DNA of 64,000 nt from Rhodobacteraceae bacterium UBA3069 (GCA_002366795.1 DFBX01000071.1:53271-117270); one strand, 5' to 3'. Shown: positions 1 to 9,844, numbered from the stretch's first letter. Notes: generated by a model from the sequence alone, not told the origin. Program-made: numbers and translations.

Positions 1-823
1 GCAGGTCGCGCTGCACGCCTTCGCGGGACACATCGCCGCCACGGGCTTCTTGCCGGGCGCAGACCTTGTCGACTTCATCAAGGAACACGATGCCATTCTG
101 TTCAACCGCCTCCAGCGCGGCCTTGTTCACGGTTTCGTCGTCCAGCAGTTTGTCTGCCTCTTCCGAAATCAGCAATCCATAGCTTTCGGCCACCGTCATC
201 TTGCGGCGCACAGTGCGCCCGCCCATGGCTTTTCCGAAAAGATCACCCAGGTTCATCATGCCCATCTGGCTGCCCGGCTGGCCGGGAACATCGAACATGC
301 CGCCCATCGGGTTGGAGGTATCAGCCAGGTCCAGTTCGATCACGGTATTGTCCAGATCACCATCCTTCAGCTTGCGGCGGAAGGTTTCGCGGGTTCCTTC
401 GCGGGCGTCCTTTCCAGCGATGGCTTCGATCACGCGATCCTCGGCGGCCTGATGGGCGCGGGCTTTAACATCCTCGCGCATATGCTCGCGCGTCATTGCG
501 ATGGCGCTGTCCACCAGATCACGGATGATCTGTTCCACGTCGCGGCCGACATAGCCCACCTCGGTGAATTTGGTCGCCTCGACCTTGATGAACGGCGCGC
601 GGGCCAGTTTCGCCAGCCGGCGGGATATTTCGGTTTTGCCAACGCCGGTCGGCCCGATCATCAGGATGTTCTTGGGGTACACCTCGTCGCGCAGGTCCGC
701 GGACAGCTGCTTGCGCCGCCAGCGATTGCGCAGGGCGACGGCCACGGCACGCTTGGCGTCCTTCTGGCCGATGATGAAACGATCAAGTTCGGATACAATT
801 TCGCGCGGGGTCAGGTCGGTCAT
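1..823 (-). CDS. hslU: HslU, ATPase subunit of the HslVU (ClpYQ) protease, 3' end outside the window
   Basis: This is the AAA+ unfoldase that feeds proteins into the HslV peptidase in the cytoplasm. About 274 residues are visible, read leftward from the ATG at 821-823, and the gene runs off the left edge. The visible part shows a Walker A motif GPTGVGKT near residue 55, the GYVGRDVEQ segment typical of HslU, the variable I-domain region and a Walker B motif FLDEVDK near the edge. The start overlaps the hslV stop by four bases (ATGA), so the two are probably translationally coupled. The family is usually about 435 residues, so roughly a third is missing only because the window ends. Identification is firm. 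Confidence 0.96.
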   Translation of the reverse strand, partial: MTDLTPREIVSELDRFIIGQKDAKRAVAVALRNRWRRKQLSADLRDEVYPKNILMIGPTGVGKTEISRRLAKLARAPFIKVEATKFTEVGYVGRDVEQIIRDLVDSAIAMTREHMREDVKARAHQAAEDRVIEAIAGKDAREGTRETFRRKLKDGDLDNTVIELDLADTSNPMGGMFDVPGQPGSQMGMMNLGDLFGKAMGGRTVRRKMTVAESYGLLISEEADKLLDDETVNKAALEAVEQNGIVFLDEVDKVCARQEARGGDVSREGVQRDL

Positions 824-1377
824 TTGCTAATGCTCTCCACGGTCAGTTTGCCGTTGGTGTAAACGCAGATGTCGGATGCGATGGCCATGGCGTCACGGGC
901 GACGGTTTCTGCGTCCTTGTCGCTGTCTATCATGGCGCGGGCAGCGGCGAGGGCATAGTTCCCGCCCGATCCGATCGCGGCCACGTCATGTTCCGGCTCC
1001 AGCACGTCGCCCGCGCCGGTGATGACGTAAAGTTCGGCCCCGTCGGTGACGATCAGCATCGCCTCCAGCTTTTGCAGGTATTTGTCGGTGCGCCAGTCCT
1101 TTGCCAGTTCAACCGAGGCACGCTGAAGCTGTCCCGGCGTTGCCTCCAGCTTGGATTCCAGCCGTTCCAGCAGGGTAAAGGCATCGGCGGTGGAGCCAGC
1201 AAAGCCACAAACCACATCATAGCCGCCGGGCGACAGGCGACGTACCTTGCGGGCGGTACCTTTGATCACCGTCTGGCCAAGGGAAACCTGGCCATCGCCC
1301 GCCACAACGACCTGCCCGCCTTTGCGAACGCCGATGATGGTGGTGCCGTGCCAGCCGGGGAATTGTTCTTGGCTCAT
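820..1377 (-). CDS. hslV: HslV, peptidase subunit of the HslVU protease
   Basis: HslV is the proteasome-beta-like threonine peptidase of the HslVU complex. The 185-residue product begins with a short propeptide ending in WHG, followed by TTIIGVRKGG; Thr12 is therefore the expected N-terminal nucleophile after processing. The GDGQVSLG and GFAGSTADAF segments are typical. An upstream in-frame extension to 1539 exists, but the ATG at 1377 has a GGAG ribosome-binding site about nine bases upstream and gives the normal family length, so I chose it. It is the first gene of a two-gene hslVU operon and is divergent from the capsule-like gene at 1477. Confidence 0.96.
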   Translation of the reverse strand: MSQEQFPGWHGTTIIGVRKGGQVVVAGDGQVSLGQTVIKGTARKVRRLSPGGYDVVCGFAGSTADAFTLLERLESKLEATPGQLQRASVELAKDWRTDKYLQKLEAMLIVTDGAELYVITGAGDVLEPEHDVAAIGSGGNYALAAARAMIDSDKDAETVARDAMAIASDICVYTNGKLTVESISK

Positions 1378-1401
1378 GGGGCGCTCCTTCTTACTCCCGC
1401 C

Positions 1402-1432
1402 CTTTATGGAACTCCATGGCGCGAGGCACAAG
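1402..1432 (-). promoter_or_regulatory. Candidate heat-shock (RpoH-type) promoter of hslVU
   Basis: On the minus strand the sequence reads CTTG, a spacer of about 19 bases, then CCATAAAG, ending about 25 bases before the hslV start. This resembles the alphaproteobacterial RpoH pattern CTTG-N17/18-CYTATNT only loosely. hslVU is a heat-shock operon in many bacteria, which is why the site was looked for. It is a pattern match with no other support. Confidence 0.3.
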
Positions 1433-1476
1433 TGCGGGGCTTGCCCAGCCTTGCCGCCAAGGGCTAACTGGCGGGT

Positions 1477-2376
1477 ATGAGCAAGCTGACCTTTTACCTG
1501 GACGACGGGCTGCGCCAAAGCGCCGAGGCAGGGCGTCACAATTTCCTGAACAAGGTGGCCGGGGTCGCGCGAGCGGCGGGTTGGGCGGTGGAATACGCGG
1601 GAAATTCAGTTCAAGAGCGGTTGGGAAGTGCGGCGCGCGAGGGCTATGCCATGTTTCACATGGACGAGCCGACCCATGACCGCGCCCTGACCTGTCGCCG
1701 CGTCTATTACTACCCGTTCTGGGGGATCGAACCGACGGGCAAGCGGTGGGATTGGCATGTAGCGCGGACGCCATTCGATGGCGATGTGCCGCGGCGCGAG
1801 GCGGACGGGTTTTACCACCGCTGGCGTGATAAGCTGTTCTCTGATGCGGACGGCGCTGTGCGCGGCGATTTCGTTTACGTGCCCTTGCAGGGGCGGCTGC
1901 TGGATCACCGTTCGTTTCAGGCCTGTTCACCCTTACGGATGATCGAGGAGGTGCTGGCCCATGACCCGCGCGAGGTAGTGGCGACCCTGCACCCGAACGA
2001 GAACTATTCAGACGACGAAATGCAGGCGCTGGAGGAATTGGCCGAACGCAACCCGCGCCTGACCCTGCGCATGGGCGGGATGGAGGCGTTGCTGAAGGAT
2101 TGCGATTTCGTGGTCACGCAAAATTCCAGCGCCGCGTTCAACGGGATGTTTTTTGACAAACCGATGGTGCTTTTCGGCAAGGTGGATTTTCATCACATCG
2201 GCGCGAATGTATCAGCGCAGGGTGTGGCGGGGGCATTTGATGCGGTGCGCGGGATGCGGCCCGATTACGCCGGATACTTGTGGTGGTTCTGGCAGAAAAT
2301 GTCGGTTAATGCGGGGCGGGACCATGCCGAGCGGCAGATCGCAGATGCCATGCGACGCGCGGGTTGGCCGGTATAG
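1477..2376 (+). CDS. Capsule polysaccharide synthesis-like protein (KpsS/LipB-type fold suspected)
   Basis: The 299-residue soluble protein has no signal peptide or membrane segment. Its second half carries LHPNENYSDDEMQAL, then LLKDCDFVVTQNSSAAFNGMFFDKPMVLFGK. That arrangement, a HP-N-x-Y-S motif followed by a 'stored in a queue, then NS(S)xxxxGxxxxKP' loop, resembles capsule-synthesis proteins of the KpsS/KpsC type (Kdo-transferase-like). The start at ATG 1477 follows a weak GGCGGG; it is divergent from hslV across 99 bases. It converges on trxA and shares the terminator at 2409-2440. The exact acceptor or reaction cannot be told from the sequence. Confidence 0.6.
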   Translation: MSKLTFYLDDGLRQSAEAGRHNFLNKVAGVARAAGWAVEYAGNSVQERLGSAAREGYAMFHMDEPTHDRALTCRRVYYYPFWGIEPTGKRWDWHVARTPFDGDVPRREADGFYHRWRDKLFSDADGAVRGDFVYVPLQGRLLDHRSFQACSPLRMIEEVLAHDPREVVATLHPNENYSDDEMQALEELAERNPRLTLRMGGMEALLKDCDFVVTQNSSAAFNGMFFDKPMVLFGKVDFHHIGANVSAQGVAGAFDAVRGMRPDYAGYLWWFWQKMSVNAGRDHAERQIADAMRRAGWPV

Positions 2377-2408
2377 GCGCCTCCGGCGGGAGTATTTTCG
2401 GCAAAATG

Positions 2409-2440
2409 AAAGGCCGGGGTGGTTTATTCCCCCGGCCTTT
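2409..2440. terminator. Bidirectional rho-independent terminator between convergent genes
   Basis: An 11-base perfect inverted repeat (AAAGGCCGGGG, nine-base loop, CCCCGGCCTTT) lies between the ends of the capsule-like gene and trxA. A-rich and T-rich flanks on the two arms make it usable in both directions. Confidence 0.85.
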
Positions 2441-2463
2441 CGCATTTCGATGATCCGTGCCGA

Positions 2464-2784
2464 TCAGATCGAGTCGTTGATCCAGCTTTGCAGCGCGGCT
2501 TTGGGTGCGGCACCGGCGCGGTTCGAAACAACTTGACCGTCCTTGAAGATGAACAGTGCGGGGATACCGCGCACGCCCATGGCGGCGGCCGCGTTCGGGT
2601 TGCTGTCGACATCGACTTTGACGACTTTGACCTTGCCTTCGTATTCGGCGGACAGCTCTTCTAGTGCCGGGCCGATTTGTTTGCACGGACCACACCATTC
2701 GGCCCAGAAATCCACCACAACGGGGATGTCGGAATTTTTCACTTCGGCGTCGAAGGTATCGTCGGTGACTGCGACCGTGGCCAT
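2464..2784 (-). CDS. trxA: Thioredoxin
   Basis: This 106-residue protein is a classical thioredoxin, a cytoplasmic disulfide reductase reduced by thioredoxin reductase. The active site WCGPC sits at residues 30-34, after VVVDFWAE, and the cis-proline segment GIPALFIFKDG is present. It is the last gene of the leftward series starting at regB, 67 bases behind addA, and ends just before the shared terminator. Length and motifs are normal. Confidence 0.97.
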   Translation of the reverse strand: MATVAVTDDTFDAEVKNSDIPVVVDFWAEWCGPCKQIGPALEELSAEYEGKVKVVKVDVDSNPNAAAAMGVRGIPALFIFKDGQVVSNRAGAAPKAALQSWINDSI

Positions 2785-2851
2785 GGGGTTTCTCCTGAAT
2801 GATGGCAGCGTTTTTGCTTATGCCGGAATCTATGGCCCGCGCCTTGGGGCG

Positions 2852-5800
2852 TCAAGGCTGCGCGGCGCGGTGTAACGCCTCGGTGATAAGTGCCGTGGGT
2901 AGGGGCATCAGTTGGGCACCGCGTGTCCAGAGGATTGCGGTGTCGATGGTTTTGCCCGGGAAGATTTGCGCCAGCGCATGCGCATAGGCCCCCATCTGGC
3001 GCAGGATTCCGTCGGGCACTTGGTCGGGCCTGTCCGGCACAGTCGTGTTGGTTTTGAAATCCACGGCGGTCACTTTTTCCGGCGTCACGATAAGCCGGTC
3101 GATCGTGCCATGAACGCGCCTGTCTAGCGCGTCCAAATGGGCGGTGACGGCGACCTCTGCCAGTGCATCAGGGTCGAAAACCGGGGCCAGCGCCGGGCTG
3201 TTCAGGCATTGCGTTGCCTCCAGCAAGAGCGGCTCCAACTCGGCTGAGTCGGCGCGGTCTTCGCCCTGCGACAGCAAGGTCGCGGCAAGATCGGGCCAGG
3301 TGGCGGCGGGGGTGGTTGGCAAATGTTCCAGCAGGCGGTGGATAAGGCGGCCGCGACGCTTGGCGGCGTCTTCCTCCAAGCCTTCGCCGGGCAGCGCCTT
3401 GGCCCCGCCCAGATCCGAGGGGCTCAGCGTGCCTTTTGCGGCAACGGGCGCAGGGCAGGTTTGGTACAGATGCGGCGGAACAGTGACTTTTTCTTCTGAT
3501 GTGCCCGTGACCCTGACAAGCGGCGCATCGGTCCAGTCGCCGTTTTCAAGCCGCTGCCCCTGGCCGAAAGGAAAGGCAAAAGGCTGTGCGCCGGCATGGA
3601 CCATGGCGGCGCTGACCTTTTCATACCAGCTTTCGCCATCCTTCCCCAATTTGCCCGAAGCGGCGATGATCAGCCATTTTTCGGCGCGGGTGAGGCCGAC
3701 GTAAAGCAACCGGTCACGTTCGGCACGCTGACTGTCGCGCCATGTTTCAAGCGCGGGCGTCAGTGCATCGGGCATATCGGCCGAAGCTGGTTTCCAAATG
3801 GGTTTCCCATCCAGTTCAAGCACTTGCCCTTTGTGCGTCAGGCTGCGCTGGGCTGTGTCCGGCAGAATGACGATGGGTGCCTCCAGCCCCTTTGCGCCAT
3901 GCACGGTCATCACGCGGATGCGGTTGCCGGCGCTGTCCATCTGGCGCTTGATTTCAAGCTCGTCGGTTTCCATCCAGATCAGGAATCCGGTCAGCGAGGG
4001 GATGGAACTGCGCTCGTATGCAAGGGCTTGGGACAGGAAGGCATTTATGCCGTCCTCTGCTTCGGTCCCCAGTCGGGCAAGAAGTTTACATCGCCCATCG
4101 TGACGGGTCAGGATGCGTTCCAGCAGGTCATACGGGCGCAAGTAATCGGTGTCCTTGCGTAGATCGTCCAGCACGGCCAGCGTGTCGGGGTGATCGGCGC
4201 GCCTGTCGCGCAGAACCTGCCACAGATAACGGCCGCCCCGGTCCTTCGCGAGGGTGAAAAGCTGTTGTTCGGTCCATCCGAACAGGGGTGATTTCAGTGT
4301 GACAGCCAGCGAGTAGTCATCTTCGGGCGTGGCAAGGAAAGACATCAGGGCGGCCAGATCGCGCACCGCCAGTTCCGCCCCCACTTTCAGCCGGTCGGCA
4401 CCAGCGATGTCCAGCTGCGCCTCTTTGCAGGCGCGGATGATTTCGTGGAAAAGCGGCGAACGGCGCTGCACCAGAATAAGGAAATCGCCGGGCTGCACGG
4501 GACGGCGTTGATATTCGCCGGAATGACCGATTTCCGCTGGAATAGTCACCTCATCGTCGATCATATGCTTGATCTGCGCGGCGATCCGATTGGCAAGGAT
4601 CACGTTGTGATGATGCTGGGACAGCCGATCGACGGGCGTATCCCAATCATCTTCGTCCTCGGGTGATTCGACCTTCTCGACCAAGGGCCACAAATCCACA
4701 CGACCGGGCATTCTGTCCTTGAATGCCCTGTGCCCCGAACGGTCGTTGAAGCCCGAGGCTTCGCACCCCTCGAAAACCTTGTCTACCAAGGTCAGAACGG
4801 ACGTGGCCGAGCGGAAGGAATAGGCCAGTTCCATATCCTGAAGCGGGGAATTGGTGGCCGCAAGCCGTTCGGAAAATTCGCCCTTCATCCGGTCGAATTC
4901 CCGTGGATCGGCACCTTGGAACGAATAGATCGACTGTTTCTTGTCGCCCACCACGAAAATCGTGCGGGGGGTATCGGCGCGCGCGCCTTCCCCGCTGGTA
5001 AATTCCTGCGCCAGAAGTTCGATCACCTTCCATTGGGCGGGGCTGGTGTCTTGCGCCTCGTCCACAAGAATGTGGTCAATGCCGCCATCCAGCCGGTACA
5101 GCACCCATTGCGCGACGCCCTGATCCGTTAAAAGGTCGCGTGCCTTGTAAATCAGGTCGTCGAAATCCAGCCAGCCGCGCTGTTGTTTGCGCGCTTCGTA
5201 TTCGGGCAGGAAAACGCGGGCGAAATCGTGCAGGGCCGCCGTTTTTTCGGCGGCCATCAGGGCAAGACGGCGTTTGCGGCTGTCTTCGACACGCAGCATC
5301 AGCGGTTCGATCCTGTCCATCAGGTCGGGGTGGGCTTTCTGGGTCGCTTTGGTAGGAACAGAGCCTACCTTGGCGCAAAACGGCTCTTTCGCACCCGAGC
5401 CTGTCAGGAAAACGCTTTCCAGAACCGGCAGGGCGGACAAGGTGCCAACCCTTGCGGGCATCAGTTTTTCGGCGTTCTTGTTGTCGGTCGATCCGCCCGT
5501 GCGCATGGCCGCGATCAGACGCGCCAGATCCTCTTCCTCGGTGCCAAGGAAAACCTCGGACAGCAATTGCGCCTGATCGTAATCGCCGGGCAATCCCAGC
5601 GCCTCTGCCACCTCGGACCGGCGAAGCGGGTTTGCAAAGCTGGTGCGGTGGCCGGTGATGGCACCCGTCAAGGCGGCGAAATCATCGCCGGTGAAATGCT
5701 GGGCCACACGTTCCAACACATTGCGCTGTGGGCTGCGGGCAATTTCCTGCACGATTTCAGCCTGCATGAGGGTGGCTGCGCGCTCCTCCATTTCGGCGAA

Positions 5801-6229
5801 CTGGGGCGAGACCTGCGCCTCCAGCGGGAAGCGCCGTAGCAGAGCCGAGCAGAAAGAGTGGATCGTCTGGATCTTCAGACCACCCGGCGCCTCAATCGCG
5901 CGGGCGAACAGTGTGCGCGCATTCCGCAAGGATAGGCTCTGAATCGGGCCGGGAATGCCCAGATCTTCAAGCGCCGCCATCAGCTTGTCATCGTCCAGCA
6001 TGGCCCATTCGCCCAGCCGCTTGAACAGCCGGTTTTGCATCTCGCTGGCGGCGGCCTTGGTATAGGTCAGGCACAGGATATGCTGGGGCTGCACCCCTTC
6101 CAGCAACAAGCGGGCCACCCGGTCCGTCAAAACGCGGGTCTTGCCAGAGCCTGCGTTGGCCGACAGCCAAGTGGAGCGGGTCGGTTGTGCGGCATCGACC
6201 TGCGCCTGTGTCGCGTCATTGCGGATCAT
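2852..6229 (-). CDS. addA: AddA, helicase/nuclease subunit of double-strand break repair
   Basis: AddA is the UvrD-type helicase-nuclease of the AddAB complex, which resects DNA ends for RecA-dependent repair. The 1125-residue product shows Walker A in SANAGSGKTRVLTDRV near residue 25, helicase Walker B LVDEAQDTSPAQW, motif III-like VVGDKKQSIYSFQGAD, a later VMTVHGAKGLEAPIV and GLTRAEKWL, and a C-terminal nuclease motif AVDFKTNTT. A longer reading frame begins 13 codons upstream, but the ATG at 6229 overlaps the addB stop by ATGA, matching the coupling seen elsewhere in this operon. Confidence 0.96.
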   Translation of the reverse strand: MIRNDATQAQVDAAQPTRSTWLSANAGSGKTRVLTDRVARLLLEGVQPQHILCLTYTKAAASEMQNRLFKRLGEWAMLDDDKLMAALEDLGIPGPIQSLSLRNARTLFARAIEAPGGLKIQTIHSFCSALLRRFPLEAQVSPQFAEMEERAATLMQAEIVQEIARSPQRNVLERVAQHFTGDDFAALTGAITGHRTSFANPLRRSEVAEALGLPGDYDQAQLLSEVFLGTEEEDLARLIAAMRTGGSTDNKNAEKLMPARVGTLSALPVLESVFLTGSGAKEPFCAKVGSVPTKATQKAHPDLMDRIEPLMLRVEDSRKRRLALMAAEKTAALHDFARVFLPEYEARKQQRGWLDFDDLIYKARDLLTDQGVAQWVLYRLDGGIDHILVDEAQDTSPAQWKVIELLAQEFTSGEGARADTPRTIFVVGDKKQSIYSFQGADPREFDRMKGEFSERLAATNSPLQDMELAYSFRSATSVLTLVDKVFEGCEASGFNDRSGHRAFKDRMPGRVDLWPLVEKVESPEDEDDWDTPVDRLSQHHHNVILANRIAAQIKHMIDDEVTIPAEIGHSGEYQRRPVQPGDFLILVQRRSPLFHEIIRACKEAQLDIAGADRLKVGAELAVRDLAALMSFLATPEDDYSLAVTLKSPLFGWTEQQLFTLAKDRGGRYLWQVLRDRRADHPDTLAVLDDLRKDTDYLRPYDLLERILTRHDGRCKLLARLGTEAEDGINAFLSQALAYERSSIPSLTGFLIWMETDELEIKRQMDSAGNRIRVMTVHGAKGLEAPIVILPDTAQRSLTHKGQVLELDGKPIWKPASADMPDALTPALETWRDSQRAERDRLLYVGLTRAEKWLIIAASGKLGKDGESWYEKVSAAMVHAGAQPFAFPFGQGQRLENGDWTDAPLVRVTGTSEEKVTVPPHLYQTCPAPVAAKGTLSPSDLGGAKALPGEGLEEDAAKRRGRLIHRLLEHLPTTPAATWPDLAATLLSQGEDRADSAELEPLLLEATQCLNSPALAPVFDPDALAEVAVTAHLDALDRRVHGTIDRLIVTPEKVTAVDFKTNTTVPDRPDQVPDGILRQMGAYAHALAQIFPGKTIDTAILWTRGAQLMPLPTALITEALHRAAQP

Positions 6230-9159
6230 GTCAGATCCTCCGGGTTGGAAGGGTCGGTTTCGTCCCATTCACCAAACCGCGACAGCTGGTCATAGCGCGA
6301 TCCGTATGCGTCCTTGAACATCGACCGCCGCGCGGTGAATCCGTTAGCCGGGTCTTGATAGTGGCGGATCAGATCCTTGAAACGCGACCATGTCTCTTGC
6401 CATGACTGTTCGTCCAGCGGGGCATCGACGACATCCGTGTTGGCCCCCAGCCCGATGAAAGCAGCGCGCACCACATGGCCGGGGCCGATCTTTTCAAACC
6501 CGCCCTGTTCCAGCATCGCGGTTTGAAGCAGCAATTGTTTATCATACTCCTTTTGCTGCTTTTTCGTCGGGATAGAGCCTGTTTTGTAATCGTATAGCCG
6601 CAGCCCACCTTCCGCATCGCGGTCGATCCGGTCGGCCTTGGCCACCAGCGTCAACGGTGGGTCGGCAAGCGGCATTTCAGTTTTGATTTCGGTCTCGATA
6701 CGGGCGGTGAAGGCTTGCCGTTCTTGCTCGTCGCGCAGGAATATCGGTGCGATCCTTGCGATGCGGGCCCGCCAAAGCGTTGCAGCGTCCGGCCAGGGTA
6801 CTTCCTTTTCCAGACGGGGCAGGGCGACCTGCATCAGGTGTTCTTCGGTCAACAGGTCGGGATCGCGGGTCACGTCATTTACGAAGGCTTCCATGATATC
6901 GTGAATGACGTTCCCCCGCAGCAGGGCGTCCGGGGCTTTCATCAGAGAATCCAGTGGGTTAAGCTCAAGGATATGCCGTGCATAAATCGCATAGGGGTCG
7001 CGGATCAGCGTCTTGATTTCGGTCACTGACAGGCGCGTGGGCCGATGCGTTGCGGGCGGGCGCGGCGACGGGCGTTTGGCAGCGGGCGTCGCGCCAGGTT
7101 CTTCAAGCGCGCGGGCAAGGGCCAGCCATTGCGATCCGCGGTTGCGCATCGCTGCCAGCGCGGTCTTTCCGCCTTGTTCGGGCAGACCGTCAAGCAGGTT
7201 CGTCAGCCGGTTCACCCAGCGGGACGCGACGGTTTCGGCGTCCTCCGAACGGATCGACCGCGTCAGCCATACCTCGTTCGCGCCGATCGCCTGTTGGAAA
7301 TCATGCGCCGACAGGCCGATGCGCCGTTCGGGCAATAACAGACCCGATTCCAGCCGCATTTGCCGGTTCATCCACGGGTCGGGGCTTGGCATTTCGGGCC
7401 ATGTGCCCTCGTTCAGGCCGCCCAGGATCAACAGGTCGGCACCCTGAACGCGCGCCTCCAGCGTGCCCCAGATCAGGATATTCGGATGCGGTTCCAGCAT
7501 TTCGTGAACTTCGCCGCGCGACAGGATCGCGCCGAACAGGGCATCGTAATCGCGTGCGGTCATGTTGCCGCCAGCGTCTGCCTCGCGCTGCAATTCTGCG
7601 ACGATCTTGGTGGCTTCGCGGCCCGGCTTGTCTTCCCAAAGCTGGCCGCTTCCGCTGGTTTGACCTGCGGCAATGCGTTCGGCCAGGGCAATATGGCCCG
7701 CGATCAGGTCGGGTAGGGGCTGCTCCCCGTCGATCGCTTGGTCGCAGAATTGCGCTATGACCCATTCTGCCCAGTCAGTCGCTTGCGGATCCTTCTGTCC
7801 GGACGCCCAGTTGCGCATCGAGTCAGGGGTTGGAAAGGGCGGCCCATTGCGGCGGATGTAAAGCTCAAGCTCGCGGGTCAGGCGCAGATGTGTGCCGCGG
7901 TCCTGACCGCTATGGGTCAGCGGATGCATCAACAGCGTCAAAAGCGTTTCTGCCGTTAATTCATGATGAAAAAGCTGACAGACATGGCGCAAGAAGCGGC
8001 CCGGCGCGGTCAGTTTCAGGGGAATACCGGCAGAGTCGTCGGGCAAGATATTCCAGCGGTCCAGCGCTGCGGTCACTTGCCGGGTCAGCATCCTGTCGGG
8101 TGTGATCAGCGCGGCGCTTGTGCCCTCCTCGGCCGCTTGCCGCAGGCGCAGCGCAATGGCCAGCGCCTCGTCCCGCTGGCTCGGCGCTTCGACGAGGGTC
8201 ACATCGGCGCAGGCCATTTCGATGCCAGTCAGGTTCGGGCCTTCTTGCATCCATTGATCGGTCACGGGCGCGGGGCGCATGGCAAGGGAAACTAGCCGGT
8301 TTCGCGCCGGGTTAGGCACTGAATTAATGGTCCATTCACGCACATCTTGTCGCGTCAGACCAAGCCCTTTCATCAGTTTGTGAAAACGGAACTGTGGGTG
8401 ATCCTCGGCGGTGAGCGCATCTTCTAGATCGTCCCAGCGGGATTCGGGCATATCGAAATCGAAGCCCGGTAGCACGATTGCGCCCTGTGGAAGTTTCGCA
8501 ACGGCCTTCATCAGCTGCATCGTCGCGCCGCGAGAACCGGTAGAGCCAGCGACGATCACCGGATGCTGTGGCGGGGACTTGGCCCAACTGTCGGCCAGTC
8601 CTTCAATCACGCGGCGCTGACGGGTTTCGATGTCCATCTCGACCCCGGCGGCGTCGAAATAATGCTGCACGATGCGCAAGAATTTCAGCGACCGGTCCCA
8701 GTGTTGCGAATGGCCCGATACATCCAGCGTCATCAACACATCGGGCGACACCCCTTCGCCTTGCATTTCGTCCATGAGGGCGGACAGGCTGTCGGCCAAA
8801 TCATATAGCGCCGCCCGGGGGGCCAGATCAGGATCGCGTTCCAGCAGAGTTGCCACCAGCTGCGCCACCTCAAGCCGCCGGCGCAGCGGCGACACGGCGG
8901 GTGGGATATGCGCCAGATCAACATGCTCTCCCAGATCGGTGACAAGCATCACGCGGGGTAACAGCATCGCGGGGCCAGCATCGAACAGCGCGCGGATACG
9001 GCGCTGCATCCTGCGGGTGTTCACGATCAACTGGACGCGCGCGATTTCTTCGGGGGGGCGGCCCTGAAATGACGAGGCCAGACCCTGAACCAGCGCAAAA
9101 GGGAAATCCGCGCCGGGCGGCAGGCCATAAATGCGCGGCTTGGAGGACGGTTCAAACAT
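6226..9159 (-). CDS. addB: AddB, second subunit of AddAB (alphaproteobacterial type)
   Basis: The 977-residue product is the helicase-like/nuclease partner of AddA. Its N-terminus (RIYGLPPGADFPFALVQGL) is typical of alphaproteobacterial AddB. The C-terminal RecB-type nuclease region has LRLYDYKTGSIPTKKQQKEY, with the Asp and Lys of the PD-(D/E)xK fold. AddB of this class generally has a degenerate helicase core, and no clear Walker A is seen here. The gene overlaps murU upstream by eight bases and addA downstream by four, so the order murU-addB-addA is tightly packed. Confidence 0.95.
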   Translation of the reverse strand: MFEPSSKPRIYGLPPGADFPFALVQGLASSFQGRPPEEIARVQLIVNTRRMQRRIRALFDAGPAMLLPRVMLVTDLGEHVDLAHIPPAVSPLRRRLEVAQLVATLLERDPDLAPRAALYDLADSLSALMDEMQGEGVSPDVLMTLDVSGHSQHWDRSLKFLRIVQHYFDAAGVEMDIETRQRRVIEGLADSWAKSPPQHPVIVAGSTGSRGATMQLMKAVAKLPQGAIVLPGFDFDMPESRWDDLEDALTAEDHPQFRFHKLMKGLGLTRQDVREWTINSVPNPARNRLVSLAMRPAPVTDQWMQEGPNLTGIEMACADVTLVEAPSQRDEALAIALRLRQAAEEGTSAALITPDRMLTRQVTAALDRWNILPDDSAGIPLKLTAPGRFLRHVCQLFHHELTAETLLTLLMHPLTHSGQDRGTHLRLTRELELYIRRNGPPFPTPDSMRNWASGQKDPQATDWAEWVIAQFCDQAIDGEQPLPDLIAGHIALAERIAAGQTSGSGQLWEDKPGREATKIVAELQREADAGGNMTARDYDALFGAILSRGEVHEMLEPHPNILIWGTLEARVQGADLLILGGLNEGTWPEMPSPDPWMNRQMRLESGLLLPERRIGLSAHDFQQAIGANEVWLTRSIRSEDAETVASRWVNRLTNLLDGLPEQGGKTALAAMRNRGSQWLALARALEEPGATPAAKRPSPRPPATHRPTRLSVTEIKTLIRDPYAIYARHILELNPLDSLMKAPDALLRGNVIHDIMEAFVNDVTRDPDLLTEEHLMQVALPRLEKEVPWPDAATLWRARIARIAPIFLRDEQERQAFTARIETEIKTEMPLADPPLTLVAKADRIDRDAEGGLRLYDYKTGSIPTKKQQKEYDKQLLLQTAMLEQGGFEKIGPGHVVRAAFIGLGANTDVVDAPLDEQSWQETWSRFKDLIRHYQDPANGFTARRSMFKDAYGSRYDQLSRFGEWDETDPSNPEDLT

Positions 9160-9844
9160 CGGAACTCGCGATCATGTTTTCGGCAAGGGCTATCCCTTCG
9201 GGTCGCCCGACGTCACACCATTTACCTGCATAGCTAAGACCAAAGGCGCGGCCGTCGGCCAGCATCCGGTCCCACAGAAGGTTCAGGGAAAAGGCCGTTT
9301 CACTAATGTCATGCAGTAGATCGGTGCGGATGATCTGCACACCGCCATAAACCTGGCCCGGCCCACGCGAAAGCGCGCCGCTGCCGCCGATCAGAAAGTC
9401 GCCTTTTCCGGTGTGTCCAACGGCACGGTCATGGGGAATGCACATCAGCAGCGCATCCATCTGGTCTGGTTTCCATGCTTCTAGCAGCATCTGCACCGGG
9501 TTCGGCCCGTGCCAGATCGCATCGGCATTCAGCGTCACGACGGGGTCATCCCCCAGCAATGGCAAGGCTTGGCGCAGCCCTCCGCCGGTTTCCAGGATTT
9601 GGGGCTGTTCATGCGACAGCAGCAGGCCGCGCCCATCCAGATGGGCGATCAGCGGCTCTGGTTTGTAATGCAGGTTCACCACCTTGCGCGGCAGGTCCAA
9701 CCCGTCCAGCAGATCAAGCGCGTGGTCGATCAGCGGACGGCCCGCGACCTTGACCATCGGCTTTGGCCGATCTGCGGTCAGCGCCCCCATGCGGGTGCCG
9801 AAACCGGCGGCAAAAAGCATTAACCCTTGGGGAAAGTCGCGCAT
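9152..9844 (-). CDS. murU: N-acetylmuramate alpha-1-phosphate uridylyltransferase (MurU-type)
   Basis: The 230-residue protein is a sugar-1-phosphate nucleotidyltransferase: the N-terminal LFAAGFGTRMGALTADRPKPM is the GxGTRM...PKP pyrophosphorylase signature, followed by ETGGGL and LNADAIW. With the neighbouring kinase AmgK this forms the recycling route that turns MurNAc into UDP-MurNAc and bypasses de novo synthesis. The specific substrate is inferred from this pairing; the fold itself is clear. It overlaps amgK by 25 bases. Confidence 0.88.
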   Translation of the reverse strand: MRDFPQGLMLFAAGFGTRMGALTADRPKPMVKVAGRPLIDHALDLLDGLDLPRKVVNLHYKPEPLIAHLDGRGLLLSHEQPQILETGGGLRQALPLLGDDPVVTLNADAIWHGPNPVQMLLEAWKPDQMDALLMCIPHDRAVGHTGKGDFLIGGSGALSRGPGQVYGGVQIIRTDLLHDISETAFSLNLLWDRMLADGRAFGLSYAGKWCDVGRPEGIALAENMIASSDV

